Assembly: GCA_964649725.1 (NCBI GenBank)
Contig: CAZYTM010000001.1
Location: forward strand, 620,001-684,000
Length of the DNA stretch: 64,000 nt
Direction: 5' to 3'
From: CAZYTM01 sp964649725
GTDB taxonomy: Bacteria; Desulfobacterota; Desulfuromonadia; Geobacterales; Geobacteraceae
Position 1 is the stretch's first letter, and every line of letters begins with the position of its first letter. The position numbers and the translations under genes are program-made. The notes beneath the pieces are model-generated. The model saw only the letters and a list, made by a program, of their open reading frames with translations. It was not told where the DNA came from and searched no databases. Below, piece after piece: positions 32,269-40,415 of the stretch.

Positions 32269-32844
32269 ATGATGAATAATATAAAGACCATTTTGGGTAT
32301 CATAGTCCTGACGATCCTATTTCCCTCTCTAGTATTTGCAGACGGTGGTGGGCCGCTTCTGCTTATATTCAACTTCCTTGCTTTCCTCTATGGCAGCATC
32401 CTTATTATCCTCGTTGAGTGGTTTCTATATGTTCGTCTAGCATCCGTTCCGAGGGATTTGGCTTTTTTTGATTCACTAGTCGCCAACGTACTTTCAACAA
32501 TCGTCGTGGGGTTCGGGTTCCCATTTGCAATAGGATTTATTGGCTACTTAGGCAGTGTTGTCTCTACTGAGGTTGGCGATGTGTCCATGGCCCTCGGAAC
32601 ATGGGTGTATGGGAACATGAAGTATCCAAAGTTATCAATGTCGATGACCGCGTTTTGGTTAAGTGTCACGTTTTATTTGACAGTTCGATATGAAGCAAAA
32701 GTTACATGCAATCGGTGGAACGGTCGAGGGTTCACGGGCAAGATTAGTCCAGAGAAATTGAGCTGGTACTGCAACAGTATTACTTACGCAGGGCTATTCA
32801 TATTTTTCCTTGTTGCATGGGTATTCGAGAAAAATCATTTCTAA
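32269..32844 (+). CDS. Cassette 2: unknown membrane protein (191 aa)
   Basis: A 191-residue protein with an N-terminal signal-like segment (ILGIIVLTILFPSLVFADGG) and about four further hydrophobic segments (LLLIFNFLAFLYGSILIILV; VLSTIVVGFGFPFAIGFIGY; FWLSVTFYLTVRY; GLFIFFLVAWVF). No family recognised. It could be an inner-membrane protein with a cleaved signal. ATG 32269 and ATG 32272 are both possible. Its stop lies inside the attC2 R'' box (TTCTAAC), so the gene and recombination site share bases. Confidence 0.7.
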   Translation: MMNNIKTILGIIVLTILFPSLVFADGGGPLLLIFNFLAFLYGSILIILVEWFLYVRLASVPRDLAFFDSLVANVLSTIVVGFGFPFAIGFIGYLGSVVSTEVGDVSMALGTWVYGNMKYPKLSMSMTAFWLSVTFYLTVRYEAKVTCNRWNGRGFTGKISPEKLSWYCNSITYAGLFIFFLVAWVFEKNHF

Positions 32845-32896
32845 CCAGGCAGAAGCACCGGCCTGAAACCGCCGGTGTTCTCCCGAACCGTTGAAC
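32839..32896 (+). repeat. attC site 2 (58 bp)
   Basis: R'' TTCTAAC (32839-32845), R' GTTGAAC (32890-32896). The stem AGAA-G-CACCGGC / GCCGGTGTTCT has one extra, unpaired G on one arm, the extrahelical base typical of attC. Very similar to site 3. Confidence 0.85.
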
Positions 32897-32933
32897 GAAA
32901 AAAATCGAATCATCGCAGTTTGAGGTATTTCGA

Positions 32934-34016
32934 ATGAGTTCTGTTTATGAACAACTAAACCAATTCGGCTGGGATGAATGGTTTGATGCAAAGGCAGAAG
33001 AAAATGGCTTGGCAGGAAAAGGGCTTGCACGTGTTGTTGCGGTGGACCGTGACCAACTTCTTGTAATAAATGAGTCTGGTGAATTTCGCGCAAAACTTGC
33101 CGGCCGTTTTCTATATACAACTGAGCGACCGAGTGATTTCCCATGTATTGGAGACTGGGTATGCATTCAACAGAGCGGCTCTGACGATTTTGCAATAATC
33201 CATGACGTCATCCCGAGAAAGTCGTTTCTTCGGCGCAAGGCTGCAGGAGATACCATTGAATACCAGATGATAGCGGCGAATATTGACGTGGCGTTAATAG
33301 TCCAGTCCTGTCAGTTCGACTTCAATGTTAACAGGCTTGAGCGTTACCTGGTAATGGTGAGAAACGGGCAAGTAGAACCTGTCGTCATACTCACAAAAAC
33401 TGACCTGATCAGTCCTGAAACGCTCCAAGGACTAATTGATGAAATCAGAGATGCCGGAATAACTACCGAGATAATCGCGCTCAGTAATATCACCGGTGAA
33501 GGGGTTAACAAGGTGCGCGACATTCTACAATCCGGGAAAACCTACTGTCTTTTAGGTTCATCAGGGGTTGGCAAGAGCACTTTAATAAACCAGCTGATAG
33601 GCCGTCAAATAGTTGAGACCAAAATGGTGAGTGGTACTGGAGAAGGACGACATACGACGGTGCGGCGCGAACTCATACTGTTGAGTAATGGTGCAATGCT
33701 GATTGATAATCCTGGAATGCGTGAGTTTGGCATTATGGGGGCTGAGGAAGGTTTGGGCGACAGCTTTGCTGATATCTACAGGTTAGCAGCGAAATGCAAA
33801 TATCGTGATTGCTCGCACTCGAATGAAAAAGGTTGTGCTGTTTTGGGCGCAGTCGAGGAGGGAAGCCTCCATCTGGCACACTATCAGAACTTTATCAAAT
33901 TAAGGAGTGAAGCAGAGTTTCATGACCTGTCGTATCTTGAAAAACGAAACAGAGATAAGGCCTTTGGTCGCTACATCAAGTCTGTGAAGAAAGATCTGGG
34001 AATCAAGCGTAAATAA
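32934..34016 (+). CDS. rsgA: Cassette 3: RsgA-type circularly permuted GTPase
   Basis: A 360-residue RsgA (YjeQ) protein, a GTPase that checks 30S ribosomal subunit maturation. An N-terminal OB domain (RVVAVDRDQLLVINESGEFRAKL) is followed by a circularly permuted GTPase: G4 ILTKTDLIS comes before G1 LGSSGVGKSTLIN, then G3-region DNPGMREFG. The C-terminal zinc motif is CKYRDCSHSNEKGC. All motifs are intact, so it should be functional. Unusually it sits as a single-gene cassette between two attC sites, 43 bases after the cassette boundary. A core-genome rsgA would be expected elsewhere; the cassette copy is AT-richer. Confidence 0.93.
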   Translation: MSSVYEQLNQFGWDEWFDAKAEENGLAGKGLARVVAVDRDQLLVINESGEFRAKLAGRFLYTTERPSDFPCIGDWVCIQQSGSDDFAIIHDVIPRKSFLRRKAAGDTIEYQMIAANIDVALIVQSCQFDFNVNRLERYLVMVRNGQVEPVVILTKTDLISPETLQGLIDEIRDAGITTEIIALSNITGEGVNKVRDILQSGKTYCLLGSSGVGKSTLINQLIGRQIVETKMVSGTGEGRHTTVRRELILLSNGAMLIDNPGMREFGIMGAEEGLGDSFADIYRLAAKCKYRDCSHSNEKGCAVLGAVEEGSLHLAHYQNFIKLRSEAEFHDLSYLEKRNRDKAFGRYIKSVKKDLGIKRK

Positions 34017-34071
34017 AGAGGAAAATAAAGGGGTATTTCCCATTTATTACAAGGACAACTGAAAGAGGATT

Positions 34072-34130
34072 TGCCAACAAGGCAGAAGCACCGGCATAAA
34101 AACCGCTGGTGATCTCCCGATACGTTGGAT
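34072..34130 (+). repeat. attC site 3 (59 bp)
   Basis: R'' TGCCAAC (34072-34078), R' GTTGGAT (34124-34130). The core GGCAGAAGCACCGGC is identical to site 2; the opposite arm GCTGGTGATCTCCC differs by a few compensating or mismatched bases. Sites 2 and 3 flank rsgA as a 60-bp direct repeat. Confidence 0.85.
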
Positions 34131-34204
34131 GAAATTATGTGGAGTAAATATGTCGATGAACGATTATTCGGATTAAGACTACTATTGTCAAAATGGTAAT
34201 AATC

Positions 34205-34507
34205 CTACGCAGCCTGCGAAAGTGGCTGCACTTGACGCACTTTCTGCACCATTGCTTTTTCAGCAGTCTTCAAATCGTAGCTGGTTTGCAGGTTCATCCA
34301 GTAGCTCGGCGTCTGCCCAAATGCCTTGCCGAAAAGTAGTGCCAGTTCAGCAGTGACAGGACGAGTCCCCTTGATAACATGCGAAACTCGCATAGGCGAA
34401 ACGCCGATAGCCTGAGCAAAGGCATTCTGTGAGATGCCAAGTTCATCAACTATTTCTTTCAGGAATACGCCGGGATGGATGGGGGGAAGACCATTCTTTA
34501 TCGTCAT
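34205..34507 (-). CDS. higA: HigA-family antitoxin
   Basis: A 100-residue XRE-type HTH antitoxin: HPGVFLKEIVDELGISQNAFAQAIGVSPMRVSHVIKG is the HigA start with the HTH, then VTAELALLFGKAFGQTPSYWMNLQ. It neutralises the HigB toxin by binding it and represses the operon. The gene lies 11 bases downstream of higB (toxin-first order, typical of higBA). It is on the minus strand of cassette 4, opposite to the array, so it must use its own promoter. Confidence 0.93.
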   Translation of the reverse strand: MTIKNGLPPIHPGVFLKEIVDELGISQNAFAQAIGVSPMRVSHVIKGTRPVTAELALLFGKAFGQTPSYWMNLQTSYDLKTAEKAMVQKVRQVQPLSQAA

Positions 34508-34518
34508 GAGATTTCTCC

Positions 34519-34800
34519 TTAATGATAGTCGGTTATTTCAACATCTGTTGCTTCACCGTTGGTAAAATTAAAGCATATACGCCACTGGTCATTAATCCTG
34601 ATACTCCACTCCCCTCCCCTGTTGCCGGAAAGGGCTTCAAGGCGGTTTGATGGTGGCATCAACAAATCCGAAACCTCGCGTGCGTTGTCCAGCTGCGTCA
34701 GACGCATGATCGCACGGGTAATAATTTCTGTAGGGAGCTTTTTGGACTTCCCCGTCGCAAAGAGTTTTTCCGTTTCCTTGTTTGCGAACGATGCAATCAT
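34519..34800 (-). CDS. higB: HigB-family toxin (RelE superfamily)
   Basis: A 93-residue HigB/'plasmid maintenance killer' toxin: MIASFANKETEKLFATGKSKKLP, RAIMRLTQLDNAREVSDLLMPPSNRLEALSG, RGGEWSIRINDQWRICFNF, ending VEITDYH. These RelE-fold proteins cut mRNA on the ribosome. It starts 8 bases downstream of a perfect 19-bp palindrome, the likely HigA operator. Full length, no damage visible. TA pairs are common in integron arrays and stabilise them. Confidence 0.93.
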   Translation of the reverse strand: MIASFANKETEKLFATGKSKKLPTEIITRAIMRLTQLDNAREVSDLLMPPSNRLEALSGNRGGEWSIRINDQWRICFNFTNGEATDVEITDYH

Positions 34801-34808
34801 GAGTTAAA

Positions 34809-34827
34809 TATAAACAAATTGTTTATA
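34809..34827. promoter_or_regulatory. Likely HigA operator
   Basis: TATAAACAA, A, TTGTTTATA: a perfect 9+1+9 palindrome (34809-34827) just upstream of the higB start codon (8 bases away). Position and symmetry match autoregulatory operators of higBA operons. Confidence 0.65.
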
Positions 34828-34849
34828 CGCGTCAATAGAGAAAATGAAC

Positions 34850-34913
34850 TTCCAACAACTCGGCGCCACACGGTCTTCGCTACGCTCCGCCGGTGCGCCT
34901 TTTACCGTTATCC
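34850..34913 (+). repeat. attC site 4 (64 bp), end of array
   Basis: R'' TTCCAAC (34850-34856). The stem GGCGC-C-AC / GTGCGCC with a CTTCGCTACGCTCCGC loop region is typical of attC. The right boundary reads GTTATCC (34907-34913), which does not match GTTRRRY, as expected where the array meets host DNA. No further attC follows. Confidence 0.75.
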
Positions 34914-35009
34914 GGTGAAAATTACGACAGACAAAAGGGGACAAACTTCCTTATTTATTGTGCATAAGATTTGTCTGCCCCATTAGTAATCAGATATAAA
35001 AGTAGCTGC

Positions 35010-35138
35010 CTAATCGTCCCCTTCATCTCCTGCCATTGTGTCGAGATGGTGCAGCTCTTCATGTTTCTTGAATGCCACCATCGCACCGATGAAGATAAAG
35101 AAGACAATAGCGGTGAATAACAATATGAACGCTTTCAT
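35010..35138 (-). CDS. Small membrane protein (42 aa)
   Basis: A 42-residue frame (MKAFILLFTAIVFFIFIGAM at the start) with a single membrane helix (about residues 3-22) and an acidic cytoplasmic-type tail (EELHHLDTMAGDEGDD). AAAGGGGG lies 8-12 bases before ATG 35138. It resembles the many small single-pass membrane proteins that regulate larger complexes, but no partner is nearby. It sits just beyond the right end of the cassette array. Confidence 0.55.
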   Translation of the reverse strand: MKAFILLFTAIVFFIFIGAMVAFKKHEELHHLDTMAGDEGDD

Positions 35139-35274
35139 GACCATTACCCCCTTTCATTTCTTGCTTTCCCCTTTTAATTAGATTATACCACTTGTCCTGG
35201 GGAATAAGCGAGTAGCAAGATGCAGCTGAAGCAGCACTTCAAGAGCAGGCCATTATCAACAACGGAGGTGTACC

Positions 35275-36114
35275 ATGAAGAACCGGCATTTTATAACCCT
35301 GCTGATGACTGTCGCGCTCCTCTCTCTTGCCTGCCAGGCGCTGGCCGCGACCAGGACAGAAATCACCTGGCTCGGCCACTCCGCCTACAAGATCGTCACC
35401 CCGACCGGCAAGGTCCTGTTCATCGACCCCTGGGTAAATAATCCGGCCAATCAGAAAGGGGGGGAGACCCTGGCGGCAATCGACAGGGCTGACCTGATAC
35501 TCCTTACCCATGGGCATAACGATCATATCGGCAACAGTCTGGAGATCGCCAAAAAGACCGGTGCCCAGTTGGTGGCGACCTTTGACCTGGGAAAAGCGAT
35601 GGTCCAGTATGGCGGCTATCCGGAGAAGCAGTTCGGTTACGGAACGACCGGGCATTTCGGCGGGCAGATCAAACTGCTGGACGGAGCCGTGACAGTCGGT
35701 TTTGTCCCGGCGCTGCACAGTTCGACTGTTGAAGCGGTGGAGGGGAGCAGTCTGGCGAAGAACCTGGTATTTGCAGGGGCTCCAGGGGGCTTTGTCATCA
35801 AGGTTGCCGATGGGCCTGCCATCTATCACCCTGGCGATACCGACCTCTTCTCTGACATGGCACTGGTGCGGGAGTTCGGCAAGATCGATATCTTCCTGGT
35901 CTGCATCGGCGACAAATTCACCATGGGTCCGGAGCGGGCCGCCAGGGCAGTCAAGCTGGTCCAGCCGCAGCTGGCGATTCCGATGCATTACGGCACCTTC
36001 CCGGTGCTGACCGGCACCCCGGAGCAGTTTGCCAAGGCGCTCAAGGCTGATAACAGCAAGGCAAAACTGAAGGTGCTGCAGGTGGGTGAGACCCTGGCCT
36101 GGCCGATAAAATGA
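35275..36114 (+). CDS. Exported UPF0173-like metal-dependent hydrolase
   Basis: A 279-residue metallo-beta-lactamase-fold protein of the UPF0173/YtkL-like group: EITWLGHSAYKI, LLTHGHNDHIGN (HxHxDH), AIYHPGDTDLF and IPMHYGTFPVLTG. Unlike the usual cytoplasmic members it starts with a clear signal peptide (about residues 1-25, ...SLACQALAA) so it should act in the periplasm. GGAGG precedes ATG 35275. Followed by a terminator, so a single-gene unit. Substrate unknown. Confidence 0.88.
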   Translation: MKNRHFITLLMTVALLSLACQALAATRTEITWLGHSAYKIVTPTGKVLFIDPWVNNPANQKGGETLAAIDRADLILLTHGHNDHIGNSLEIAKKTGAQLVATFDLGKAMVQYGGYPEKQFGYGTTGHFGGQIKLLDGAVTVGFVPALHSSTVEAVEGSSLAKNLVFAGAPGGFVIKVADGPAIYHPGDTDLFSDMALVREFGKIDIFLVCIGDKFTMGPERAARAVKLVQPQLAIPMHYGTFPVLTGTPEQFAKALKADNSKAKLKVLQVGETLAWPIK

Positions 36115-36141
36115 TATAATCTTATTTGCGGTGATTGGCAC

Positions 36142-36173
36142 AAAGAGCGCGGGGCAGCCCCGCGCTCTTTCTG
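36142..36173 (+). terminator. Strong intrinsic terminator
   Basis: AAAGAGCGCGGGG (36142-36154) pairs perfectly with CCCCGCGCTCTTT (36158-36170), loop CAG. Confidence 0.9.
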
Positions 36174-36393
36174 TCTCTGCCAAGTGAGTCGCCAGGCTGA
36201 GGCCGCAGGGCGCATAGAGCTTGCCAACCCTTTGCCAGTGCCCTTTAATGGGGTGCGCCAGGAGCCTGCTGCCCAAGAAATAAGCAATAATTTTTTATAA
36301 TCCTCTCCTTGCAGTTTCTCCCATTTTCTGCGATAGTTGTGACCAATTTTTGTGCAATGCACTACTAATATCTGCCCCTGTGAGGAGGGAACC

Positions 36394-39300
36394 ATGCCCC
36401 GACGTGATGATGTGAAAAAGGTCCTGATTATCGGCTCCGGACCGATTGTGATCGGCCAGGCCTGCGAATTCGATTATTCCGGCACCCAGGCCTGCAAGGC
36501 TCTGCGCAAGCTCGGCTACCAGATCGTGCTGGTCAATTCCAATCCTGCCACAATCATGACCGACCCGGGGATGGCCGATTTTACCTATATAGAGCCGCTC
36601 AATCCGGAGACTATCACCGAAATAATCAAGAAAGAGCGCCCTGACGCCCTCCTCCCCAATCTTGGCGGCCAGACCGGCCTCAATCTCTCCAGCGAACTGG
36701 CACGGCGCGGGGTGCTGGACGAGTACGGGGTGCGGGTGATCGGTGTCAACCTGGATGCCATAAAACGGGGTGAAGACCGGGAGACCTTCAAGGAGACCAT
36801 GGCCAGCCTCAATATCGAAACTCCGCGAAGCGAGATCGCTACCAATATCGAGGAGGCGCTGGCGGTGGTGGCCAGAATCGGTCTGCCGGTGGTAATCCGT
36901 CCTGCCTACACCATGGGGGGGACCGGCGGCGGTTTTGCCTACAATCTGGAGGAGTTCAAGACGATAGCGGCGCGAGGTCTCTCGGCCAGTCCGGTCAGTC
37001 AGATCCTGGTGGAGGAGTCGGTACTCGGCTGGGAGGAGCTGGAGCTTGAGGTGGTGCGCGACGCCAAGAACCAGAAGATCACCGTCTGCTTCATCGAGAA
37101 TGTGGATGCCATGGGGGTGCATACCGGCGATTCCTTTTGCACGGCACCGATGCTCACCATCAGCAGCGAACTGCAGGCGCGGTTGCAGGACTACTCCTAC
37201 CGGATCGTCGATGCCATCGAGGTGATCGGCGGCACCAATGTACAGTTTGCCCACGACCCGAAGAACGGCCGGGTAGTGGTGATCGAGATCAACCCCCGCA
37301 CCTCCCGTTCATCAGCCCTTGCCTCCAAGGCGACCGGCTTCCCGATAGCCATGGTCTCCTCGATGCTGGCGGCCGGGCTCACCCTGGATGAGATTCCCTA
37401 CTGGCGCGACGGTACCCTGGATAAGTACACTCCGTCCGGCGATTATGTGGTGGTGAAGTTCGCCCGCTGGGCATTTGAAAAGTTCAAGGGGGTAGAGGAC
37501 CGTCTCGGCACCCAGATGCGGGCGGTCGGCGAGGTGATGAGTATCGGCAAGAATTACAAGGAGGCTTTGCAGAAGGCGATCCGCTCCCTGGAGAATGGCC
37601 GTTACGGACTTGGTTTTGCCAGTGATTTCAACAGCAAGCCGCTGGCAAAGCTGCTGGAGTTGCTGGCTGAACCATCCAGCGAGCGGCAGTTCATCCTCTA
37701 CGAGGCGCTCCGCAAAGGTGCTGATATCGAGGCGCTTTACCGGCTGACCCATATCAAACCATGGTTCCTGCAGCAGATGCTGGAGCTGGTCCGCCTGGAG
37801 GAGGAGCTGCTGCTCCATAAAGGGCAGCTCCCGCCTGATGAGCTGCTGCTGCAGGCAAAAAAGGACGGCTTTGCCGACCGCTATCTGGCCAAACTCCTTA
37901 ACGTTAGCGAAAGCTCGGTCCGGGAAAGGCGGCTGGCGCTCGGTCTGGCCGAGGCATGGGAGGCGGTGCCGGTGAGCGGAGTGGAGAATGCTGCCTACTA
38001 CTTCTCCACCTATAACGCTCCGGACCAGGTGCCGGTGAGCAACCGGAAAAAGGTGATGGTCCTGGGGGGTGGTCCGAACCGCATCGGCCAGGGGATCGAA
38101 TTCGATTACTGCTGCGTCCATACCGCCTTTGCACTGCGCGAGGCGGGCTATGAGACGATCATGGTCAATTGCAATCCGGAGACCGTCTCAACCGATTACG
38201 ACACCTCGGACAAGCTCTATTTCGAGCCGCTCACCGTGGAGGATGTCCTCTCCATCTATGCCAAGGAGAAGCCTGAAGGGGTGATGGTGCAGTTTGGCGG
38301 CCAGACGCCGCTCAACATAGCTGCCGAGCTGGAGGCGGCCGGGGTGCGGATTATCGGCACCTCTCCAGATACTATCGACCTGGCCGAAGATCGGCAGCGC
38401 TTCAACATGGTGATGCAGAAGCTAGGTATCCCCCAGCCTGAATCTGGCATGGCAAGCAGGATGGAAGAGGCGCTGGCCATCGCCGCACGGATCGGTTATC
38501 CGCTGATGGTCCGCCCCTCCTATGTTCTTGGCGGCCGGGCGATGGAGGTGGTGTACGATGAGGAGATGCTGCAGGAGTATATGAAGAAAGCAGTGGACGT
38601 CTCGCCGGAGCGGCCGATCCTGATCGACAAGTTCCTGGAGAATGCTATCGAGGCGGAGGCTGATGCCATTGCCGATGGCAGCTTCGCCTTTGTCCCGGCA
38701 GTGATGGAGCATATCGAACTGGCCGGGGTCCATTCCGGCGATTCTGCCTGTGTCATCCCCCCGGTCAGTATCCCGCAGAAGCATATCGACACAATAGAAG
38801 AATATACCCGCAAGATCGCCGTTGAGATGGGGGTGGTGGGTCTGATGAACATCCAGTACGCTATTGCCAGCGACACCGTCTATATCCTGGAGGCAAACCC
38901 CCGTGCCAGCCGGACTGTGCCGCTGGTATCAAAGGTCTGCAACATCCCGATGGCGCGGCTTGCTGTGCAGGTGATGCTTGGCAGCAAGCTGAAGGAGATG
39001 GGGCTGGTCCGGCGACCGATCCCCCACTTCGGTGTCAAGGAGGCGGTCTTCCCTTTCAATATGTTCCCTGAAGTCGATCCGGTCCTTGGCCCGGAGATGC
39101 GCTCTACCGGTGAGGTGCTGGGGCTGGCTGACAATTACGGGCTGGCCTTTTACAAGGCGCAGGAGGGGGCAAATGCGCTATTGCCGCAGCATGGTACGGT
39201 CCTGATCACTGTTGCTGAGCGTGACCGTGCCGGTGCTCTGGAAGCGGCCCGGCGATTTGCCGAGCTCGGCTTCACCATCCAGGCAACCGCCGGCACCCAT

Positions 39301-39594
39301 GCTTATCTTGGCCTCCATGGCATAACAGCCAAGGCTGTGTTGAAGATGCACGAAGGGAGGCCCCATATCGCAGACAATATCAAGAATGGCGAGATCCAGC
39401 TGGTGCTGAATACCCCGGCCGGTCGACAGAGCGCCAACGACGACTCCTACATCCGCAAGGCGGCGATCAAGTATAAAATCCCGTATATCACCACCACGGC
39501 AGCGGCTATTGCTGCGGCCAAGGGTATTGCGGCCCGCCAGCAGGTCCAGAGGGTGGTGCGGAGTCTGCAGGAGTATCATGCCGATATCGGTTGA
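36394..39594 (+). CDS. carB: Carbamoyl-phosphate synthase large subunit
   Basis: A 1066-residue CarB. Two homologous halves are each an ATP-grasp unit: PRRDDVKKVLIIGSGPIVIGQ and NRKKVMVLGGGPNRIGQ mark their starts, with PNLGGQTGLN / VQFGGQTPLN and EINPRTSRSSALASKATG / EANPRASRTVPLVSKV later. The C-terminal MGS-like domain (about residues 930-1066) would bind effectors such as UMP or ornithine. It makes carbamoyl phosphate for pyrimidines and arginine with CarA, whose gene is not adjacent here. GGAGGGAACC before ATG 36394 fixes the start; the frame also opens earlier. A strong palindromic terminator follows. Confidence 0.96.
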   Translation: MPRRDDVKKVLIIGSGPIVIGQACEFDYSGTQACKALRKLGYQIVLVNSNPATIMTDPGMADFTYIEPLNPETITEIIKKERPDALLPNLGGQTGLNLSSELARRGVLDEYGVRVIGVNLDAIKRGEDRETFKETMASLNIETPRSEIATNIEEALAVVARIGLPVVIRPAYTMGGTGGGFAYNLEEFKTIAARGLSASPVSQILVEESVLGWEELELEVVRDAKNQKITVCFIENVDAMGVHTGDSFCTAPMLTISSELQARLQDYSYRIVDAIEVIGGTNVQFAHDPKNGRVVVIEINPRTSRSSALASKATGFPIAMVSSMLAAGLTLDEIPYWRDGTLDKYTPSGDYVVVKFARWAFEKFKGVEDRLGTQMRAVGEVMSIGKNYKEALQKAIRSLENGRYGLGFASDFNSKPLAKLLELLAEPSSERQFILYEALRKGADIEALYRLTHIKPWFLQQMLELVRLEEELLLHKGQLPPDELLLQAKKDGFADRYLAKLLNVSESSVRERRLALGLAEAWEAVPVSGVENAAYYFSTYNAPDQVPVSNRKKVMVLGGGPNRIGQGIEFDYCCVHTAFALREAGYETIMVNCNPETVSTDYDTSDKLYFEPLTVEDVLSIYAKEKPEGVMVQFGGQTPLNIAAELEAAGVRIIGTSPDTIDLAEDRQRFNMVMQKLGIPQPESGMASRMEEALAIAARIGYPLMVRPSYVLGGRAMEVVYDEEMLQEYMKKAVDVSPERPILIDKFLENAIEAEADAIADGSFAFVPAVMEHIELAGVHSGDSACVIPPVSIPQKHIDTIEEYTRKIAVEMGVVGLMNIQYAIASDTVYILEANPRASRTVPLVSKVCNIPMARLAVQVMLGSKLKEMGLVRRPIPHFGVKEAVFPFNMFPEVDPVLGPEMRSTGEVLGLADNYGLAFYKAQEGANALLPQHGTVLITVAERDRAGALEAARRFAELGFTIQATAGTHAYLGLHGITAKAVLKMHEGRPHIADNIKNGEIQLVLNTPAGRQSANDDSYIRKAAIKYKIPYITTTAAAIAAAKGIAARQQVQRVVRSLQEYHADIG

Positions 39595-39615
39595 TGATTG
39601 CGAGCGGTTAAATTT

Positions 39616-39642
39616 AAAAGGCGGCCAATGGCCGCCTTTTTT
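39616..39642. terminator. Palindromic terminator after carB
   Basis: AAAAGGCGGCC (39616-39626) pairs perfectly with GGCCGCCTTTT (39630-39640), loop AAT, with a T run. Same design as the terminators at 4912 and 7993; it also serves the convergent gene at 39661. Confidence 0.92.
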
Positions 39643-39660
39643 CGTTCATATAGTTGTTGC

Positions 39661-40146
39661 TCAATAATAATATCTGTAGAGCATCTCGCACAGTTTGACG
39701 ACGCTGCTCGGCAATGGCGGGTCAAAGCTGCAACTGCAGCTGTTGCAGGCGAAGAGGCCACCGGTGGCTGCCCCACGGCGCCGGACCAGCTTGATCCGCC
39801 GATTCTGCCCCTGGTGAAAGTCATGGGACTGCATGGTTGGGCCGATATATTTAATTACCGCAACATCATCGGTGCGGCAGTAGGGGCAGACTACAGTGCC
39901 GCTGTATTCGGCATTGATCCGGTCGATGTTGTACCCCTGGTCGGCATAGACCTTGTCCAGTTTCTGCCGGCATTCGGCATCGGCAATGGCGTGGGGGGGG
40001 ACACGCAGATGATGACGGAGTTGATGCTTGGCCAGCAGGACCTCCTTGACCAACTTCAGATGATCCTGCTGCAAATCCGGCAGAGTCGGAGTAAGCTGGT
40101 TGTCGAGCCTTTCCAGGTGGTGGAGTAAAGTTGCTATCTCCTCCAT
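39661..40146 (-). CDS. Hypothetical zinc-ribbon-like protein (161 aa)
   Basis: A 161-residue protein with a His-rich N-terminal helical half (LLHHLERLDNQ, LAKHQLRHHL) and a C-terminal half with CPYC (about residue 87) and CNSC (about residue 135), a plausible four-Cys zinc ribbon. No known domain recognised. The last residues are YRYYY. Converges on carB and shares its terminator. GGAGG precedes the ATG ending at 40146. Confidence 0.65.
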   Translation of the reverse strand: MEEIATLLHHLERLDNQLTPTLPDLQQDHLKLVKEVLLAKHQLRHHLRVPPHAIADAECRQKLDKVYADQGYNIDRINAEYSGTVVCPYCRTDDVAVIKYIGPTMQSHDFHQGQNRRIKLVRRRGAATGGLFACNSCSCSFDPPLPSSVVKLCEMLYRYYY

Positions 40147-40415
40147 CGCTACTCCTCCTTTTTTCGTGCCACTAAACTGTTATCAGGCAGATACTTGATG
40201 GTGAGAATATACTAAACTGCAAATGAAATTGCCACAAAAATATGCAATTGTCTCGTTGCTGCATAAAAAATAGGCTGATGTCCGGCGGTTTGTCCGGGGT
40301 GCCTAAAAATTTATCAAACTATCCGCGCCTCTTTTAGGCTGAATCTGCATGCATCTCTTGGTTAAAACTGCTATAGTTAATCCTCTTGATGGAATCCCTG
40401 CCAAAGGAGTAGAAG

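Larger units (their letters stand above)
31540..34907 (+). mobile_element. Integron-type gene-cassette array, four cassettes
   Basis: Four units end in attC-like sites whose right-hand G-TTRRRY boundary starts the next unit. Junctions (after G) are at 31539, 32245, 32890, 34124 and 34907. Within each unit the R''-box pairs with the TTRRRY that starts the same unit, as expected if each was once a free circle: GCCCAAC with GTTGAGC (6 of 7), TTCTAAC with GTTAGAT (6 of 7), TGCCAAC with GTTGAAC (4 of 7), TTCCAAC with GTTGGAT (6 of 7). No integrase gene is in the window, so it is either a cluster lacking an integrase (CALIN) or a remnant. Base composition is AT-richer than the host. Confidence 0.8.

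Noticed and set aside
32846..34130. 60-bp direct repeat flanking rsgA taken as a transposon or target-site duplication
   Set aside because: The repeats have R''/R' boxes and imperfect stems, match two further sites of different sequence at the array ends, and there is no transposase, so attC is the better reading.
35239..38121. Antisense frames of 260-345 codons opposite UPF0173 and carB
   Set aside because: Same reason: shadows of a GC-rich coding strand without independent start context or homology.
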